64,000 nt of DNA, from assembly GCF_027587205.1 (NCBI RefSeq), contig NZ_JAPDOD010000021.1, positions 62,001 through 126,000 of the forward strand, in the 5' to 3' direction. Positions 32,503 through 43,132 of the stretch are shown piece after piece (within the stretch, counting starts at the first letter, position 1; every line of letters begins with the position of its first letter). Under the pieces are notes generated by a model, which was not told the origin of the DNA, ran no database searches, and saw only the letters and a list, made by a program, of their open reading frames with translations. Source of the DNA: Solirubrobacter ginsenosidimutans. Lineage in GTDB: Bacteria; Actinomycetota; Thermoleophilia; Solirubrobacterales; Solirubrobacteraceae. Made by a program: the position numbers and the translations under genes.

Positions 32503-34101
32503 TCATCGGTAGGCGTCCGCGACCGTGCACTCGTAACGGTCGCCGATCACCTCCACCCGCACCGCCGCGCCGAAGCGCGCGGCGAAGTACTCGGCGGCGT
32601 CGCCGCGCGGCGTCACGACCCTGACGACCACCACGTCCGCGGCGTCGTCGGCGTAGTGGGAGCTGACGTAGAAGCCGGCATCACCGAACGCATCGAGGAA
32701 ACCTCGTCCCGCCTCGAGCTCGGCCTCGATCGCGTCGTCGACCGTCCGCAGCTGGGCGATCGGATAGGTGGCCTGCTCGACGGACACCGCCTCCGGATGT
32801 TTCGTGAGCTTGCGCAAGGCCGCCAAGTGGGCGTCGAGATCGCGGGTGAAGCGGAAGACGACCCGCGGAGGGTCCGGGTAGACGGCGAGCGGCTGCGAGC
32901 CCGCGAAGTCGTCGGCGTGCTTGCGGAGGTAGGCGTCCAGGCGCTCGTCGTCGACCAGGTCTGAGAGCCGTTTCGCCCAGCGCTCCTCGGCCTGGCTGGT
33001 GAGCCGGCCACGGTCGAGCTGGCGCTGGACATACGCCGGGTCGGTGGGGAGCCCGCGCATGCGCCGCGCCTCGATCGCCCGCTCCAGGCGCGAGGGCGCG
33101 GGCTTCGCCGGGCACGCCGGGTCGCCGGGGCCCGCCCCGCGCTGCCGGAGCCGCAGGCCGTTGGCGGCGTCGATCACCGGCCGGTCCCCGAGCGGTGCCG
33201 TGAGCGCGCCCGCGAGGGACAGGATCGTCGCGTCGTCGTTCCGCGGCCCGTTGTAGATCCGCTCGACGGCGCCCACCTCGACGTGGTCGGCGAACTCGGT
33301 GACCTCGATCCTGATCGGCTTCGCCCCGCCGCCGCTGTTCCAGCGCACCGTCAGCGCCAGGCCGTCGGGGGCGATCTCATAGCTGGAGGCGGCGGCGCAC
33401 GAGAGGCTGTATTCGTCTCCGATGTACACGGTCAGCTTGAACGCGCCGGCGCCATAGCGCTTGCGGAAGTAGGTCCGCGCGTCGGTGCGCCGCGTGACCA
33501 CGTCGAGCTCGACGTAGCCCGCGAAGGCGACCGAGGAGGAAACGAGGTGGAAGCCCGCCTTCGCGAGCGCCTTGCGTTCGCCGTAGACACGATCGTTGAG
33601 CCGCTCGAGCTCGCGCAGGCTGTAGCGCGCTCGCGCGCCGCGCACGTGCTGCGGATCGCGCGCGAGCCGCTTGATCGCGGCGACGTTGCGCGTCACGTCC
33701 TTCGTGAACCGCACCTCGAGATACGGGTCGCGCGGCCAGGCGTCGCGGACGTTCACGCCGCCGTCGACGTCCCGGTGCTCGCGCAGGTAGCGCTCGGCCT
33801 TGGCGCCGAGCTCGAGCTCGTCGCGCAGCTTGAGGTACCGGTTCTCGCGCGGCGTGACCGGGATGTAGCCGACATCGTACTCCCACACACCGCGCGCGAC
33901 CAGCTCGCGCACGTACGGGATGTCATACCGGAACCCGAACTGCGCCCGCTGGCGTGCGAAGTCCTGCAGCCGCGCCACTTCCTGCTCGGCCTGCGTGGCC
34001 GGCGGCGGGGGTGCCAGCTGCCCATGGCACACCCGCTCCTGCGCGCCCGCGGGCGCGGCGAGGATCAGGAAGACGCCAACGGTGAGGACGCTGCGCAGCA
34101 T
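32503..34101 (-). CDS. Secreted protein with an internal duplication, protease-prodomain-like
   Basis: A 532-residue precursor with signal peptide MLRSVLTVGVFLILAAPAGA. Two halves share one pattern: first half IPYVRELVARGVWEYD, ERYLREHRDVDGG, VRFTKDVTRNVAAIKRLAR, YSLRELERLND; second half PAYVQRQLDRGRLTSQ, DAYLRKHADDFAGS, VFRFTRDLDAHLAALRKLTK, YPIAQLRTVDD. The unit recalls alpha-lytic protease prodomains (YL..H...F.G, then a beta-alpha pair), but no protease follows. Function unknown; an inhibitor-like or adhesive role is conceivable. Confidence 0.6.
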   Translation of the reverse strand: MLRSVLTVGVFLILAAPAGAQERVCHGQLAPPPPATQAEQEVARLQDFARQRAQFGFRYDIPYVRELVARGVWEYDVGYIPVTPRENRYLKLRDELELGAKAERYLREHRDVDGGVNVRDAWPRDPYLEVRFTKDVTRNVAAIKRLARDPQHVRGARARYSLRELERLNDRVYGERKALAKAGFHLVSSSVAFAGYVELDVVTRRTDARTYFRKRYGAGAFKLTVYIGDEYSLSCAAASSYEIAPDGLALTVRWNSGGGAKPIRIEVTEFADHVEVGAVERIYNGPRNDDATILSLAGALTAPLGDRPVIDAANGLRLRQRGAGPGDPACPAKPAPSRLERAIEARRMRGLPTDPAYVQRQLDRGRLTSQAEERWAKRLSDLVDDERLDAYLRKHADDFAGSQPLAVYPDPPRVVFRFTRDLDAHLAALRKLTKHPEAVSVEQATYPIAQLRTVDDAIEAELEAGRGFLDAFGDAGFYVSSHYADDAADVVVVRVVTPRGDAAEYFAARFGAAVRVEVIGDRYECTVADAYR

Positions 34102-34131
34102 GCCCCCACCGTATGCCCACTTTCTGACCGT

Positions 34132-35547
34132 TTAGGCGTGTCGCGCGGAGAGCTCCCAGCCACGCGGGCCGGTGAGTTGCTGCGCTTCGTCCGGGCCCCA
34201 GCTGCCCTGGGCGTAGGGTTTCGGCGCCGGCGGGTGGGCGAGCAGCGGCGCCGCCACTTCCCAGACACGCTCGACGCCGTCGGCGCGCGTGAAGAGCGTC
34301 TGGTCGCCGACCAGCGCGTCGTGGAAGAGGCGCTCGTAGGGTGCGAGGAGCTTGTCGCGGTCGGCGGCGCGGACGCCGAAGTCGAGCTCTGACTCCTCGA
34401 CGGTCAGGTGCGGGCCGGGCTGCTTGCCGAGGAACTCGAGTGCGATGCCGGGCGGGTCGTGCAGTTCGAAGCGCAGCGCGTTGCGGGCGTCGTGGACCTC
34501 CGGGGCGTGCTCGAAGAGCTGCATCGGCGGCTCCTTGAAGACGACGGTCACGGTTTCGCGCGACACCGCCATCCCCTTGCCGGTGCGCAGGAAGATCGGC
34601 ACGCCGGCCCAGCGCCACGAGTCGATCTCCACGCGTGCCGCGACGAACGTCTCGACGCTCGAATCGGGCGCGACGCCCGGCTCGTCGCGGTAGCCGTCGT
34701 ACTGGCCGTAGACGACGTCGGCGGGGTCGATCGGCTGCAGCGAAGCGAAGACGTCGCCCGTGCGGTCGCGCAGCGGCTCGGGGGCGAGCGAGACCGGCGG
34801 CTCCATCGCGACGAACCCGAGCACCTGGAGCAGGTGGGTCGTGACCATGTCCTTCAGGCAGCCGGTCTGCTCGTAGAACCCGGCGCGCCCGACGATCGTC
34901 AGTTGCTCCGGCACGTCGATCTGGATCGAGTCGACGTGGTCGCGGTTGAAGACCGGCTCGATGAACGCGTTGGCAAACCGCAGCGCGAGGATGTTCTGCA
35001 GCCCTTCCTTGCCGAGGAAGTGGTCGATCCGGAAGATCTGGCCCTCGTCGAGCACCTCGTGCAGCCCGGCGTTGAGCGCGCGGGCGGACTCGAGATCGGT
35101 GCCGAACGGCTTCTCCAGGATCACGCGCGTGCGGTCCTTGTCGGCCAGGCCCGCGTCCTGGATCGTCCGCACGACCGAGGCGGCCGCCGACGGCGGGACC
35201 GCGAGGTGAAAGAGCCGCCGCGGAGCGCCGCCGAGCGCGTGCTCCGCCTGCTCGAAGGCCGTCTTGTAGTCACTCGCGTCCTGCGCACGGGCGAACGAGA
35301 TGATCGCCGCGAAGCGCTCCCACGCCTCGTCCTCGACCGCGATCCGCGCGTGCTCGTCGAGCGAGTGGCGCACGACCTCCTTGAAGCCGTCGTCGTCGAG
35401 ATCGTCGAGCGCCAGCCCGACGATCCGGCACTGCTCGGGCAGCAGGCCGGCGACCATGAGGTGAAAGCAGCCGGGGATCACCATCCGCCGGGCGAGGTCG
35501 CCGGTCCCGCCGACCAACCCGATCACGGTCGCTTCAGGCGTTTGCAT
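34132..35547 (-). CDS. zwf: Glucose-6-phosphate dehydrogenase
   Basis: A 471-residue enzyme that oxidises glucose-6-phosphate with NADP+ or NAD+ (pentose-phosphate pathway). The nucleotide loop is LVGGTGDLARRM and the active-site signature is IFRIDHFLGKEGLQN, with the catalytic histidine. Also ILEKPFGTDLESA and FLRTGKGMA are conserved. The fingerprint loop GASGDL is changed to GGTGDL. ATG 35547 was chosen from homology; the open frame extends much further upstream into low-complexity sequence. No tal, tkt or devB is adjacent, so this is a solitary zwf. Confidence 0.92.
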   Translation of the reverse strand: MQTPEATVIGLVGGTGDLARRMVIPGCFHLMVAGLLPEQCRIVGLALDDLDDDGFKEVVRHSLDEHARIAVEDEAWERFAAIISFARAQDASDYKTAFEQAEHALGGAPRRLFHLAVPPSAAASVVRTIQDAGLADKDRTRVILEKPFGTDLESARALNAGLHEVLDEGQIFRIDHFLGKEGLQNILALRFANAFIEPVFNRDHVDSIQIDVPEQLTIVGRAGFYEQTGCLKDMVTTHLLQVLGFVAMEPPVSLAPEPLRDRTGDVFASLQPIDPADVVYGQYDGYRDEPGVAPDSSVETFVAARVEIDSWRWAGVPIFLRTGKGMAVSRETVTVVFKEPPMQLFEHAPEVHDARNALRFELHDPPGIALEFLGKQPGPHLTVEESELDFGVRAADRDKLLAPYERLFHDALVGDQTLFTRADGVERVWEVAAPLLAHPPAPKPYAQGSWGPDEAQQLTGPRGWELSARHA

Positions 35548-35626
35548 CCCGTGACTGTCGCACGGCCGGATGAGTCGCGGCATGGCAGACTCGCCCCTCG
35601 ACACCTGACGGCGACAAGGAGGCGGG

Positions 35627-36109
35627 ATGACCGGCAAGGCCGACTTCACCGAGGAGGAATGGACGCGGCTCAAGCGCGCGCCCTTCATCGCGGGCATGGC
35701 GATCTCCCTCTCCGATCCCGGCGGCCCGATCGAGCTCGTCAAGGAGACCGCGGCCGCCTTGCGGGTCGTCACCGAGACGAGCGAGCGCGGCGAGCTGGTC
35801 GCTGCGGTCGGGGCGGAGGCCACCGCGGACGCCAAGGCGCACAAGCGCCCGTTCGGTGACTTCAAGCCCAAGGGCGCGCTCGCGGGTCAGGAGATCCTGG
35901 AGGAGCTCGGAGCGGTCAACGCCATCGTGACCGCCAAGTCGAGCGAGGAGGACGCCGCCGCCTACCGCACCTGGCTCTGGGATGCGGCTCGCGAGGCGGC
36001 GAACGCGGCGAAGGAAGGCGGCTTCTTCGGCTTCCACGCCGTCCGCGTGAGCGAGGGCGAGCAGCGCATGCTCGACAAGCTCGAAGAGGTCCTGGGCTCG
36101 ACGGGCTAG
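35627..36109 (+). CDS. Conserved hypothetical protein
   Basis: A 160-residue soluble helical protein: FTEEEWTRLKRAPFIAGMAISLSD at the start, EEDAAAYRTWLWDAAREAANAAKEGGFFGF near the end. I recall this pattern from many actinobacterial proteins of unknown function. GACAAGGAGGCGGG supplies a good ribosome-binding site before ATG 35627. Divergent from zwf. Repeat R2 begins 7 bp after its stop. Confidence 0.7.
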   Translation: MTGKADFTEEEWTRLKRAPFIAGMAISLSDPGGPIELVKETAAALRVVTETSERGELVAAVGAEATADAKAHKRPFGDFKPKGALAGQEILEELGAVNAIVTAKSSEEDAAAYRTWLWDAAREAANAAKEGGFFGFHAVRVSEGEQRMLDKLEEVLGSTG

Positions 36110-36115
36110 GTGCTT

Positions 36116-36497
36116 GAAAGTCAACTGCGCCGGGTGGGGGAGGGGTCTCGTCCCAGCCGCCGTGGTCGACCGTGCGCGTTTGAGGCTTCGCGCGCGGGTG
36201 TCGATCAGGTTCGAACTGGTCGAGTTGGCGCGTTGGGGGGTGATGAACAAATGAGTCCTCACAGGACTCATTTGTTCATCACCCCCTCGCGCATGACTTC
36301 GTTGCTCGCCGAAACCGATCACCGGAAGCCCCGGCGCGGATCGGGGTGTCAGCACCACGCCCGTAACTGTCGGTATCCCGGCACGGCGATTCGAGCCAAC
36401 AGAGCCGAGCCGCGAGGCGGACTCACGGCAGTCAGCAACGAAGGGCGCGCCACTTCCCCCTCCCCACCCGGCGCAGTTGACTTTCGTCCCTCGCTAG
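36116..36497. repeat. Composite palindromic repeat, copy R2 (complete)
   Basis: Both outer arms are present: AAGTCAACTGCGCCGGG plus G-tract on the left (from 36118), and the inverted CCCGGCGCAGTTGACTTT on the right (36467-36484). In the middle is a perfect 24-bp palindrome. The right half (36359-36497) matches the left half of R1 in inverted orientation. It fills the whole gap between two convergent genes, and its right end reaches the TAG of the gene downstream of sdhB. Confidence 0.8.
36236..36286. terminator. Perfect 24-bp palindrome in R2, possible bidirectional terminator
   Basis: Arms 36236-36259 and 36263-36286 pair perfectly around the loop CAC. The arm reads GGGGGTGATGAACAAATG then AGTCCT. 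It lies between convergent genes, where transcription should end from both sides. It is far more AT-rich than its surroundings. Confidence 0.65.
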
Positions 36498-36829
36498 ACC
36501 GGGCCTTCGCCGAACGGCTCGAGGCCCGGGTCGTCGGCGACGGCGCCGACGGCCACCCGCAGCCAGGAGTCCACGCGCGGCTGGACACGTTCGAGCGATT
36601 CGAGCTCCTGCGCCAGCTGCAGCGCGCGGTCCGCGGACTTGTCGCCGAGCCCGCGGGCGACGTCGTCGTCGACGGCGCGCAGCGCGCGCTCGAGGCTCAC
36701 CCGCAGCGCGCTGATGCGGGCGTCGATGCGCCGTGCGGTCGCGGCGTAGCCCATGACGCGCTTGCGGTGGCGCGGTTCGATCTTCTCTGGGATCGACGCG
36801 AGCAGGCGCTCGATCTGGGAAGCGTTCAC
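36494..36829 (-). CDS. Small helical protein of the sdh operon
   Basis: A 111-residue protein with repeated helices (IERLLASIPEKIEPRHRKRVMGYAA-like, then ARISALRVSLERALRAVDDDVARG). No family recognised. GTG 36829 overlaps the sdhB stop (GTGA), so it is the fourth gene of the operon. It could be an assembly factor, but nothing shows that. Confidence 0.6.
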   Translation of the reverse strand: MNASQIERLLASIPEKIEPRHRKRVMGYAATARRIDARISALRVSLERALRAVDDDVARGLGDKSADRALQLAQELESLERVQPRVDSWLRVAVGAVADDPGLEPFGEGPV

Positions 36830-37559
36830 GAGCGGCGGGCCTTCCGGAAATCGCGATTGAGCATCGCGATGAAATCTATGCTGATCTCCTTCGGGCAGGC
36901 GGCGGAGCATTCGCGATGGTTGGTGCAGGAGCCGAAGTGCTCCTCCATCTGCTCGACCATCGCGAGCGTGCGCTTCGCGCGCTCGGGCTGGCCCTGGGGG
37001 AGCGTGTTGAGATGGGCGAGCTTGGCCGCGGTGAAGAGCTGGCCGGCGCCGTTGGGGCACGCGGCGACGCAGGCGCCGCAGCCGATGCAGGTCGCCGCGT
37101 CCATCGCGCGGTCGGCGTCCTCCTTCGGGACCGCGATCAGGTTCGCGTCCGGCGCGGAGCCCGTGGGCGCGGTGATGAACCCACCCGCCTCGATGATGCG
37201 ATCGAACGCGGACCGGTCGACCACCAGGTCCTTGACGATCGGGAAGCCGGCGGAGCGGAACGGCTCGACCACGACCGTGTCCCCGTCGTTGAAGCGCCGC
37301 AGGTGCAGCTGGCAGGTCGCCGTGCCCTTCTGCGGCCCGTGCGCCTGGCCGTCGATCATCAGCCCGCACGCGCCGCAGATCCCTTCGCGGCAGTCGGACT
37401 CGAAGGCCACCGGCTCGCGCCCGCCGGCGGTCAGCCCCTCATTCAGGAGATCGAGCAGCTCCGGGAAGGACATCTCCTCGGTGGCATCGTCGATCTGGTA
37501 GGTCTCGAAGTCACCCGGGGCGTCGGGCCCGGTCTGGCGCCACACGCGCAGCGTCAGCT

Positions 37560-37563
<4 letters not shown>
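36826..37563 (-). CDS. sdhB: Succinate dehydrogenase iron-sulfur subunit
   Basis: A 245-residue subunit carrying electrons from FAD to quinone. The [2Fe-2S] ligands are in [12 protein letters not shown] and TATCQLH; the ferredoxin-like part has [14 protein letters not shown] and later [14 protein letters not shown], for the remaining clusters. The first cluster's fourth position and the final cysteine groups are intact. ATG 37563 overlaps the sdhA stop by 4 bp. The protein works at the inner face of the membrane with SdhA and SdhC. Confidence 0.93.
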
Positions 37564-39470
<1,907 letters not shown>

Positions 39471-39475
39471 GGGGC

Positions 39476-40156
39476 TCAATTGACCACTCCGAACAGGACG
39501 GCGAGCGGGAAGGACACGTTGCCGAGGACGATCACCCCGGCGAAGACGGTCGCGAACTGGCGCCGCCAGGGCCGCGTCCAGCCCATGCTCTGGAACAGGC
39601 TCCACGCGCCGTGGTAGAGGTGCACGCCCAGCGCGAGGTTCGCGACGATGTAGACGATCGCCACCGGCACGCGCTCGAAGCTCGTGATGACGTTGTGGTA
39701 CGGGTCGCCGCTGACGAAATCGGGGTTCGCCGGCCCCCACGTCAGGTCGAGCAGATGGAAGATGACGAAGAGGATCACGATGATCCCCGTCCAGCGCATC
39801 GTCCGGCTCGCGAAGTCCGCGGCGACGTAGTCGCGCTTGGAGCGATACGCCTCCGGCCGCGCCCGCCGGTTGATCATCGTCAGCTGGTAGGCGGTGACGA
39901 TGTGCGCGGTGACCGCACCGAGCAGCGTGATCCGCACCGCCCACAGCAGCACCTGACGCGGTAGGGCCGGCTCGCCCACCTCGCGCAGCCAGTGGCTGTA
40001 GTTGTCCAGCGCGGTCGCCCCGAAGTAGATCTTCAGGTTCCCGACCATGTGGGCGAGGATGAACGCCATCAGCACCATCCCGCTGATGGCCATCACGTAC
40101 TTCTTACCGACCGCCGTTGAGTAGAGCGACGGCCGCGTTCCGAGCGCGGCGCTCAT
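39476..40156 (-). CDS. sdhC: Succinate dehydrogenase cytochrome b subunit (type B)
   Basis: A 226-residue five-helix anchor of the cytochrome b558 type that takes electrons to menaquinone and binds two haems in this family. Histidines lie in helices: [33 protein letters not shown] and [17 protein letters not shown], matching haem ligands. No separate SdhD is needed in type-B enzymes, and none is present. First gene of sdhCAB plus one. Confidence 0.92.
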   Translation of the reverse strand: MSAALGTRPSLYSTAVGKKYVMAISGMVLMAFILAHMVGNLKIYFGATALDNYSHWLREVGEPALPRQVLLWAVRITLLGAVTAHIVTAYQLTMINRRARPEAYRSKRDYVAADFASRTMRWTGIIVILFVIFHLLDLTWGPANPDFVSGDPYHNVITSFERVPVAIVYIVANLALGVHLYHGAWSLFQSMGWTRPWRRQFATVFAGVIVLGNVSFPLAVLFGVVN

Positions 40157-40209
40157 GTGCCAGCGATCCTAGCCCGCAGGGTGTGGACTAACCGGTTACG
40201 CCGTGCCGG

Positions 40210-40215
40210 GATAAT
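40210..40215 (+). promoter_or_regulatory. -10 hexamer GATAAT, leaderless spacing
   Basis: GATAAT ends six bases before GTG 40222. A palindrome TAACCGGTTA lies just upstream (40189-40198) between the divergent sdhC and this gene. Confidence 0.45.
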
Positions 40216-40221
40216 CGGCGG

Positions 40222-41064
40222 GTGGACCTCGGTGTGCATCTCCCGCTGCTGGCGTTCGCCGGCGAGCCGTTGTCCGCGGAGCGCGTCGGCGACGTCGCGG
40301 AGACCGCGCGGGAGTGCGGGTTCGCCGCCCTCGCGGCCAACGACCATCTCGTCTTCCAGCGCCCGTGGCTGGACGGGCCGACGGCGCTCGCGAGCGTGAT
40401 CGAGCGCTCGGGTTCCATGACCCTGGCGACGACCGCCTCGCTCGCCGTCGTCCGCGGTCCGGTCGCCGTGGCCAAGGCGCTCGCCGCCACCGACCTGCTC
40501 TCCGGCGGCCGGTTGATCGCGGCCATCGGGGCGGGCTCGTCGCGGCACGACTACGAAGCGGTGGGAATCCCGTTCGAGGAGCGCTGGGCGCGCTACGACG
40601 AGGCGCTGAAGGCGCTGCGCGCCCTCCTGGAGGGCACCGGCATCCCGCTGTGGGTGGCGAGCTGGGGCTCGAAGGCCGGCCTCCGGCGCGTGGCCGCGGC
40701 GGGCGACGGCTGGCTGGCGTCGGCGTACAACACGACGCCGGAGCGCTTCGCCGCCGGGTTGACGCAGCTCGGGGACGTCCCCAACGCGCTGGCCACGATG
40801 TGGACGTGGGTCACGGACGACCGCGCGAGCGCCGAGCGGATGCTGCGCGACGTCCTGGCGCCGATGCTGGGCCGGGAGCCGGAGGTGCTGCGCGCGACGA
40901 CCTGCATCGGCTCACCCGAGCACTGCGCCGAGCTGCTCTCGCGCTACGCGCAAGCCGGGTGCCGGCGCGTCTACCTGTGGCCGCTCGGCGATGAACGACG
41001 GCAGGTGGAGCGGATCGCCGCCGCCTACCCGCCCAGCCCGGATCCACCGATCATCCACGATTGA
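40222..41064 (+). CDS. LLM-class F420-dependent oxidoreductase
   Basis: A 280-residue TIM-barrel flavin/F420 enzyme: ETARECGFAALAANDHLVFQRPWLDGPTALA, LATTASLAVVRGPVAVAKALAATDLLSGGRL, AIGAGSS and FEERWARYDEALKALRALL are the typical run. In actinobacteria these use coenzyme F420, but FMN cannot be excluded. Substrate unknown. The last codons (SPDPPIIHD) fall inside the terminator stem shared with the convergent LysR gene. Confidence 0.83.
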   Translation: MDLGVHLPLLAFAGEPLSAERVGDVAETARECGFAALAANDHLVFQRPWLDGPTALASVIERSGSMTLATTASLAVVRGPVAVAKALAATDLLSGGRLIAAIGAGSSRHDYEAVGIPFEERWARYDEALKALRALLEGTGIPLWVASWGSKAGLRRVAAAGDGWLASAYNTTPERFAAGLTQLGDVPNALATMWTWVTDDRASAERMLRDVLAPMLGREPEVLRATTCIGSPEHCAELLSRYAQAGCRRVYLWPLGDERRQVERIAAAYPPSPDPPIIHD

Positions 41065-41078
41065 TCGGTGGATCCGGG
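41037..41078. terminator. 17-bp bidirectional hairpin through two stop codons
   Basis: CCCGGATCCACCGATCA and TGATCGGTGGATCCGGG pair perfectly around an 8-base loop. The rightward TGA (41062-41064) is in one arm and the leftward TGA (41051-41053) in the other. Because the stem is a palindrome, both proteins end with related residues (SPDPPI). Confidence 0.75.
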
Positions 41079-41977
41079 CTGAGCGCCTGAGCCGCCCGCG
41101 ACAGGCTCTCGAGCATCGCGGTCACCGCCGGCCCGCGGTAGCCGTCGCGGGGACGCGCGGCGCAGATCTGCCGCACGGGCGCATTCGTGGCGAGCGCGCG
41201 CACCTCGACCCCCGGAAGCGGATGCGTGACCGCGAGCCCGGGGATCACCGCGACGCCGAGCCCGGCGGCGACGAGCGCCTGCACGGCCGCGTAGTCGTCG
41301 GACGTGAACGCGACCTCGGGCGTGAAGCCGGCGGCACGGCAGTGATGGCTCGCGATCCGGTACCACGCGCTGTCGGGCGCACCGCCGATCCACGGTTCGG
41401 TGGCGAGCTGCGCCAGCTCGAGCGGGCGCGTGCGGCGCGTCAGCCGGTGGCGCGCGGGCAGCACGACGCGGAACTCGTCCTCCAGCAGCACGTCGCAGTC
41501 GAAGTCGCCCGCCGTGGTGAGCGTCTCGTGGCGGTAGATCAGCGCGAGGTCGAGCTCCCCGCGCGCGAGCCGCGGGAGCAGCCGCTGCAGGTGGTCGTCG
41601 ACGACGGTCAGCGTGACGTCCGGGTGGCGTCGCCGGAAGTGTGCGAAGGCGGGCGGGGCGAGCGTGACCAGCGCCGTCGGGAAGCTGCCGAACCGCAGCC
41701 GCCCGCGCCGGCGGCCCGCGATCTCGCCCAGCTCCTGCTCAGCGGCGTCGAGCCGCGCGAAGATCCCGGTCGCGTGGCGGGTGAGCGCGTGACCTGCCTC
41801 GGTCAGCTCGACCGGGCGCGTCCCGCGCTCGACCAGCGCCTGGCCGACCTCGCGCTCGAGCGCCGCGACGTGCTGGCTCACCGCCGACTGGGTGAGCGAC
41901 AGCGCCTCCGCCGCCGCCGAGAACGAGCCGCGGGCGGCGACCTCCGACAGCACTCGCATCCGGCGCACGTCGAGCAT
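41051..41977 (-). CDS. LysR-family transcriptional regulator
   Basis: A 308-residue regulator. N-terminal winged helix: LSEVAARGSFSAAAEALSLTQSAVSQHVAALERE. C-terminal periplasmic-binding-like domain: RRGRLRFGSFPTALVTLAP, VVDDHLQRLLPRLARGELDLALIY, LVAAGLGVAVIPGLA. It is divergent from the methyltransferase at 42045 with a dyad in between, the usual LysR control geometry, and overlaps the convergent LLM gene by 14 bp. Confidence 0.9.
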   Translation of the reverse strand: MLDVRRMRVLSEVAARGSFSAAAEALSLTQSAVSQHVAALEREVGQALVERGTRPVELTEAGHALTRHATGIFARLDAAEQELGEIAGRRRGRLRFGSFPTALVTLAPPAFAHFRRRHPDVTLTVVDDHLQRLLPRLARGELDLALIYRHETLTTAGDFDCDVLLEDEFRVVLPARHRLTRRTRPLELAQLATEPWIGGAPDSAWYRIASHHCRAAGFTPEVAFTSDDYAAVQALVAAGLGVAVIPGLAVTHPLPGVEVRALATNAPVRQICAARPRDGYRGPAVTAMLESLSRAAQALSPDPPINRG

Positions 41978-41997
41978 CAGTGCGACTTATAGACCTG

Positions 41998-42024
41998 CGC
42001 GATTCGCAATTGCAACTAATCGCG
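41998..42024. promoter_or_regulatory. Probable LysR operator
   Basis: CGCGATT and AATCGCG are perfect 7-bp arms with 13 bp between, which itself contains GCAATTGC. It sits in the 67-bp gap between the LysR gene and its divergent target. Confidence 0.5.
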
Positions 42025-42044
42025 AGGAGATCCAGGCTCGGCCC

Positions 42045-43109
42045 ATGACTGCCACCCAGCAACTCGACCCCGCCAAGCTCGAGCAGTTCGTCTTCCGCGC
42101 CGTCGACGAAGTCGGCGCGACGCTGAACGCCGCGCTCGTCGTGATGGGCGACCGGCTCGGGCTCTACCGCGCGCTCGCCGCGGCCGGGCCGCTCACGCCG
42201 GAGGAGCTCGCCGCGCGCACCGGCACCCACGAGCGCTACGTGCGCGAGTGGCTGAGCGCCCAGGCCGCCGGCGGGTACGTCGACTACGACGGCGGGCGCT
42301 TCACGCTCCCGCCCGAGCAGGCCGTCGCGCTCACCGACGAATCCAGCCCCGCGTTCCTTCCGGGGTTCTTCGAGATCGCGATCGGCTCGGTGCTCGACTC
42401 GCCGCGGATCACCGAGGCCGTGCGCAGCGGCGCGGGCGTGGGCTGGGGCGAGCACAACCACCACGTCCACGACGGCTGCGAGCGCTTCTTCCGGCCCGGC
42501 TACAACGCCAACCTGATCGACGCGTGGCTGCCGGCGCTCGATGGCGTCGTCGAACGGCTCCAGCGCGGGGCGCGCGTCGCCGACGTCGGCTGCGGCCACG
42601 GCGCGTCGACGATCCTGATGGGCGCCGCCTACCCGAACTCGGCGTTCGCCGGTTCGGACTATCACGCCGGATCGATCGAGATCGCGAGCCGCCGAGCGCT
42701 GGAGGCCGGCCTGCAGGACCGCGTGCGCTTCGAGGTCGCACCGGCCAATGGCTACGCCGGGGAGCAATACGACCTCGTGACGATGTTCGACTGCCTGCAC
42801 GACATGGGCGACCCGGTCGGAGCGGCCGAGCACGTCCTCGAGACGCTCGCGCCCGGCGGGGTCTGGATGATCGTCGAGCCTGCCGCCGGCGATCGCGTCG
42901 AGGACAACCTCAACCCGGTCGGCCGTGCCTACTACGGGTTCTCGACACTGCTGTGCACGCCGGCGTCGCTCTCGCAGGAGGTCGGTCTGGCGCTGGGCGC
43001 GCAGGCCGGCCCCGCCAGGATCGAGGAGGTCGTGCGGGCGGCCGGCTTCGAGCACTTCCGCCAAGCGGCCGCGACGCCGTTGAACCTGGTGTTCGAAGCC
43101 CGACCGTAG
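42045..43109 (+). CDS. Winged-helix plus SAM methyltransferase protein
   Basis: A 354-residue protein of the Rv2258c-like type. An N-terminal winged helix (LTPEELAARTGTHERYVREWLSAQAAGGYV) precedes a methyltransferase domain with VADVGCGHGASTILM, GSDYHAGSIEIA and YDLVTMFDCLHDMGDP. Such proteins methylate small molecules; the N-terminal part is for dimerisation. CGAGGAGA precedes the start. It is the probable LysR target, followed 23 bp later by a permease. Confidence 0.85.
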   Translation: MTATQQLDPAKLEQFVFRAVDEVGATLNAALVVMGDRLGLYRALAAAGPLTPEELAARTGTHERYVREWLSAQAAGGYVDYDGGRFTLPPEQAVALTDESSPAFLPGFFEIAIGSVLDSPRITEAVRSGAGVGWGEHNHHVHDGCERFFRPGYNANLIDAWLPALDGVVERLQRGARVADVGCGHGASTILMGAAYPNSAFAGSDYHAGSIEIASRRALEAGLQDRVRFEVAPANGYAGEQYDLVTMFDCLHDMGDPVGAAEHVLETLAPGGVWMIVEPAAGDRVEDNLNPVGRAYYGFSTLLCTPASLSQEVGLALGAQAGPARIEEVVRAAGFEHFRQAAATPLNLVFEARP

Positions 43110-43132
43110 GGAGGTATAGCTTTGTCCGCGCA

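Noticed and set aside
7953..36497. A CRISPR array suggested by recurring short palindromes
   Set aside because: Only three copies, kilobases apart, with no regular spacers and no cas genes.
36110..37501. A long rightward frame through R2 and antisense to sdhB
   Set aside because: Begins in the repeat and continues as a shadow of sdhB.
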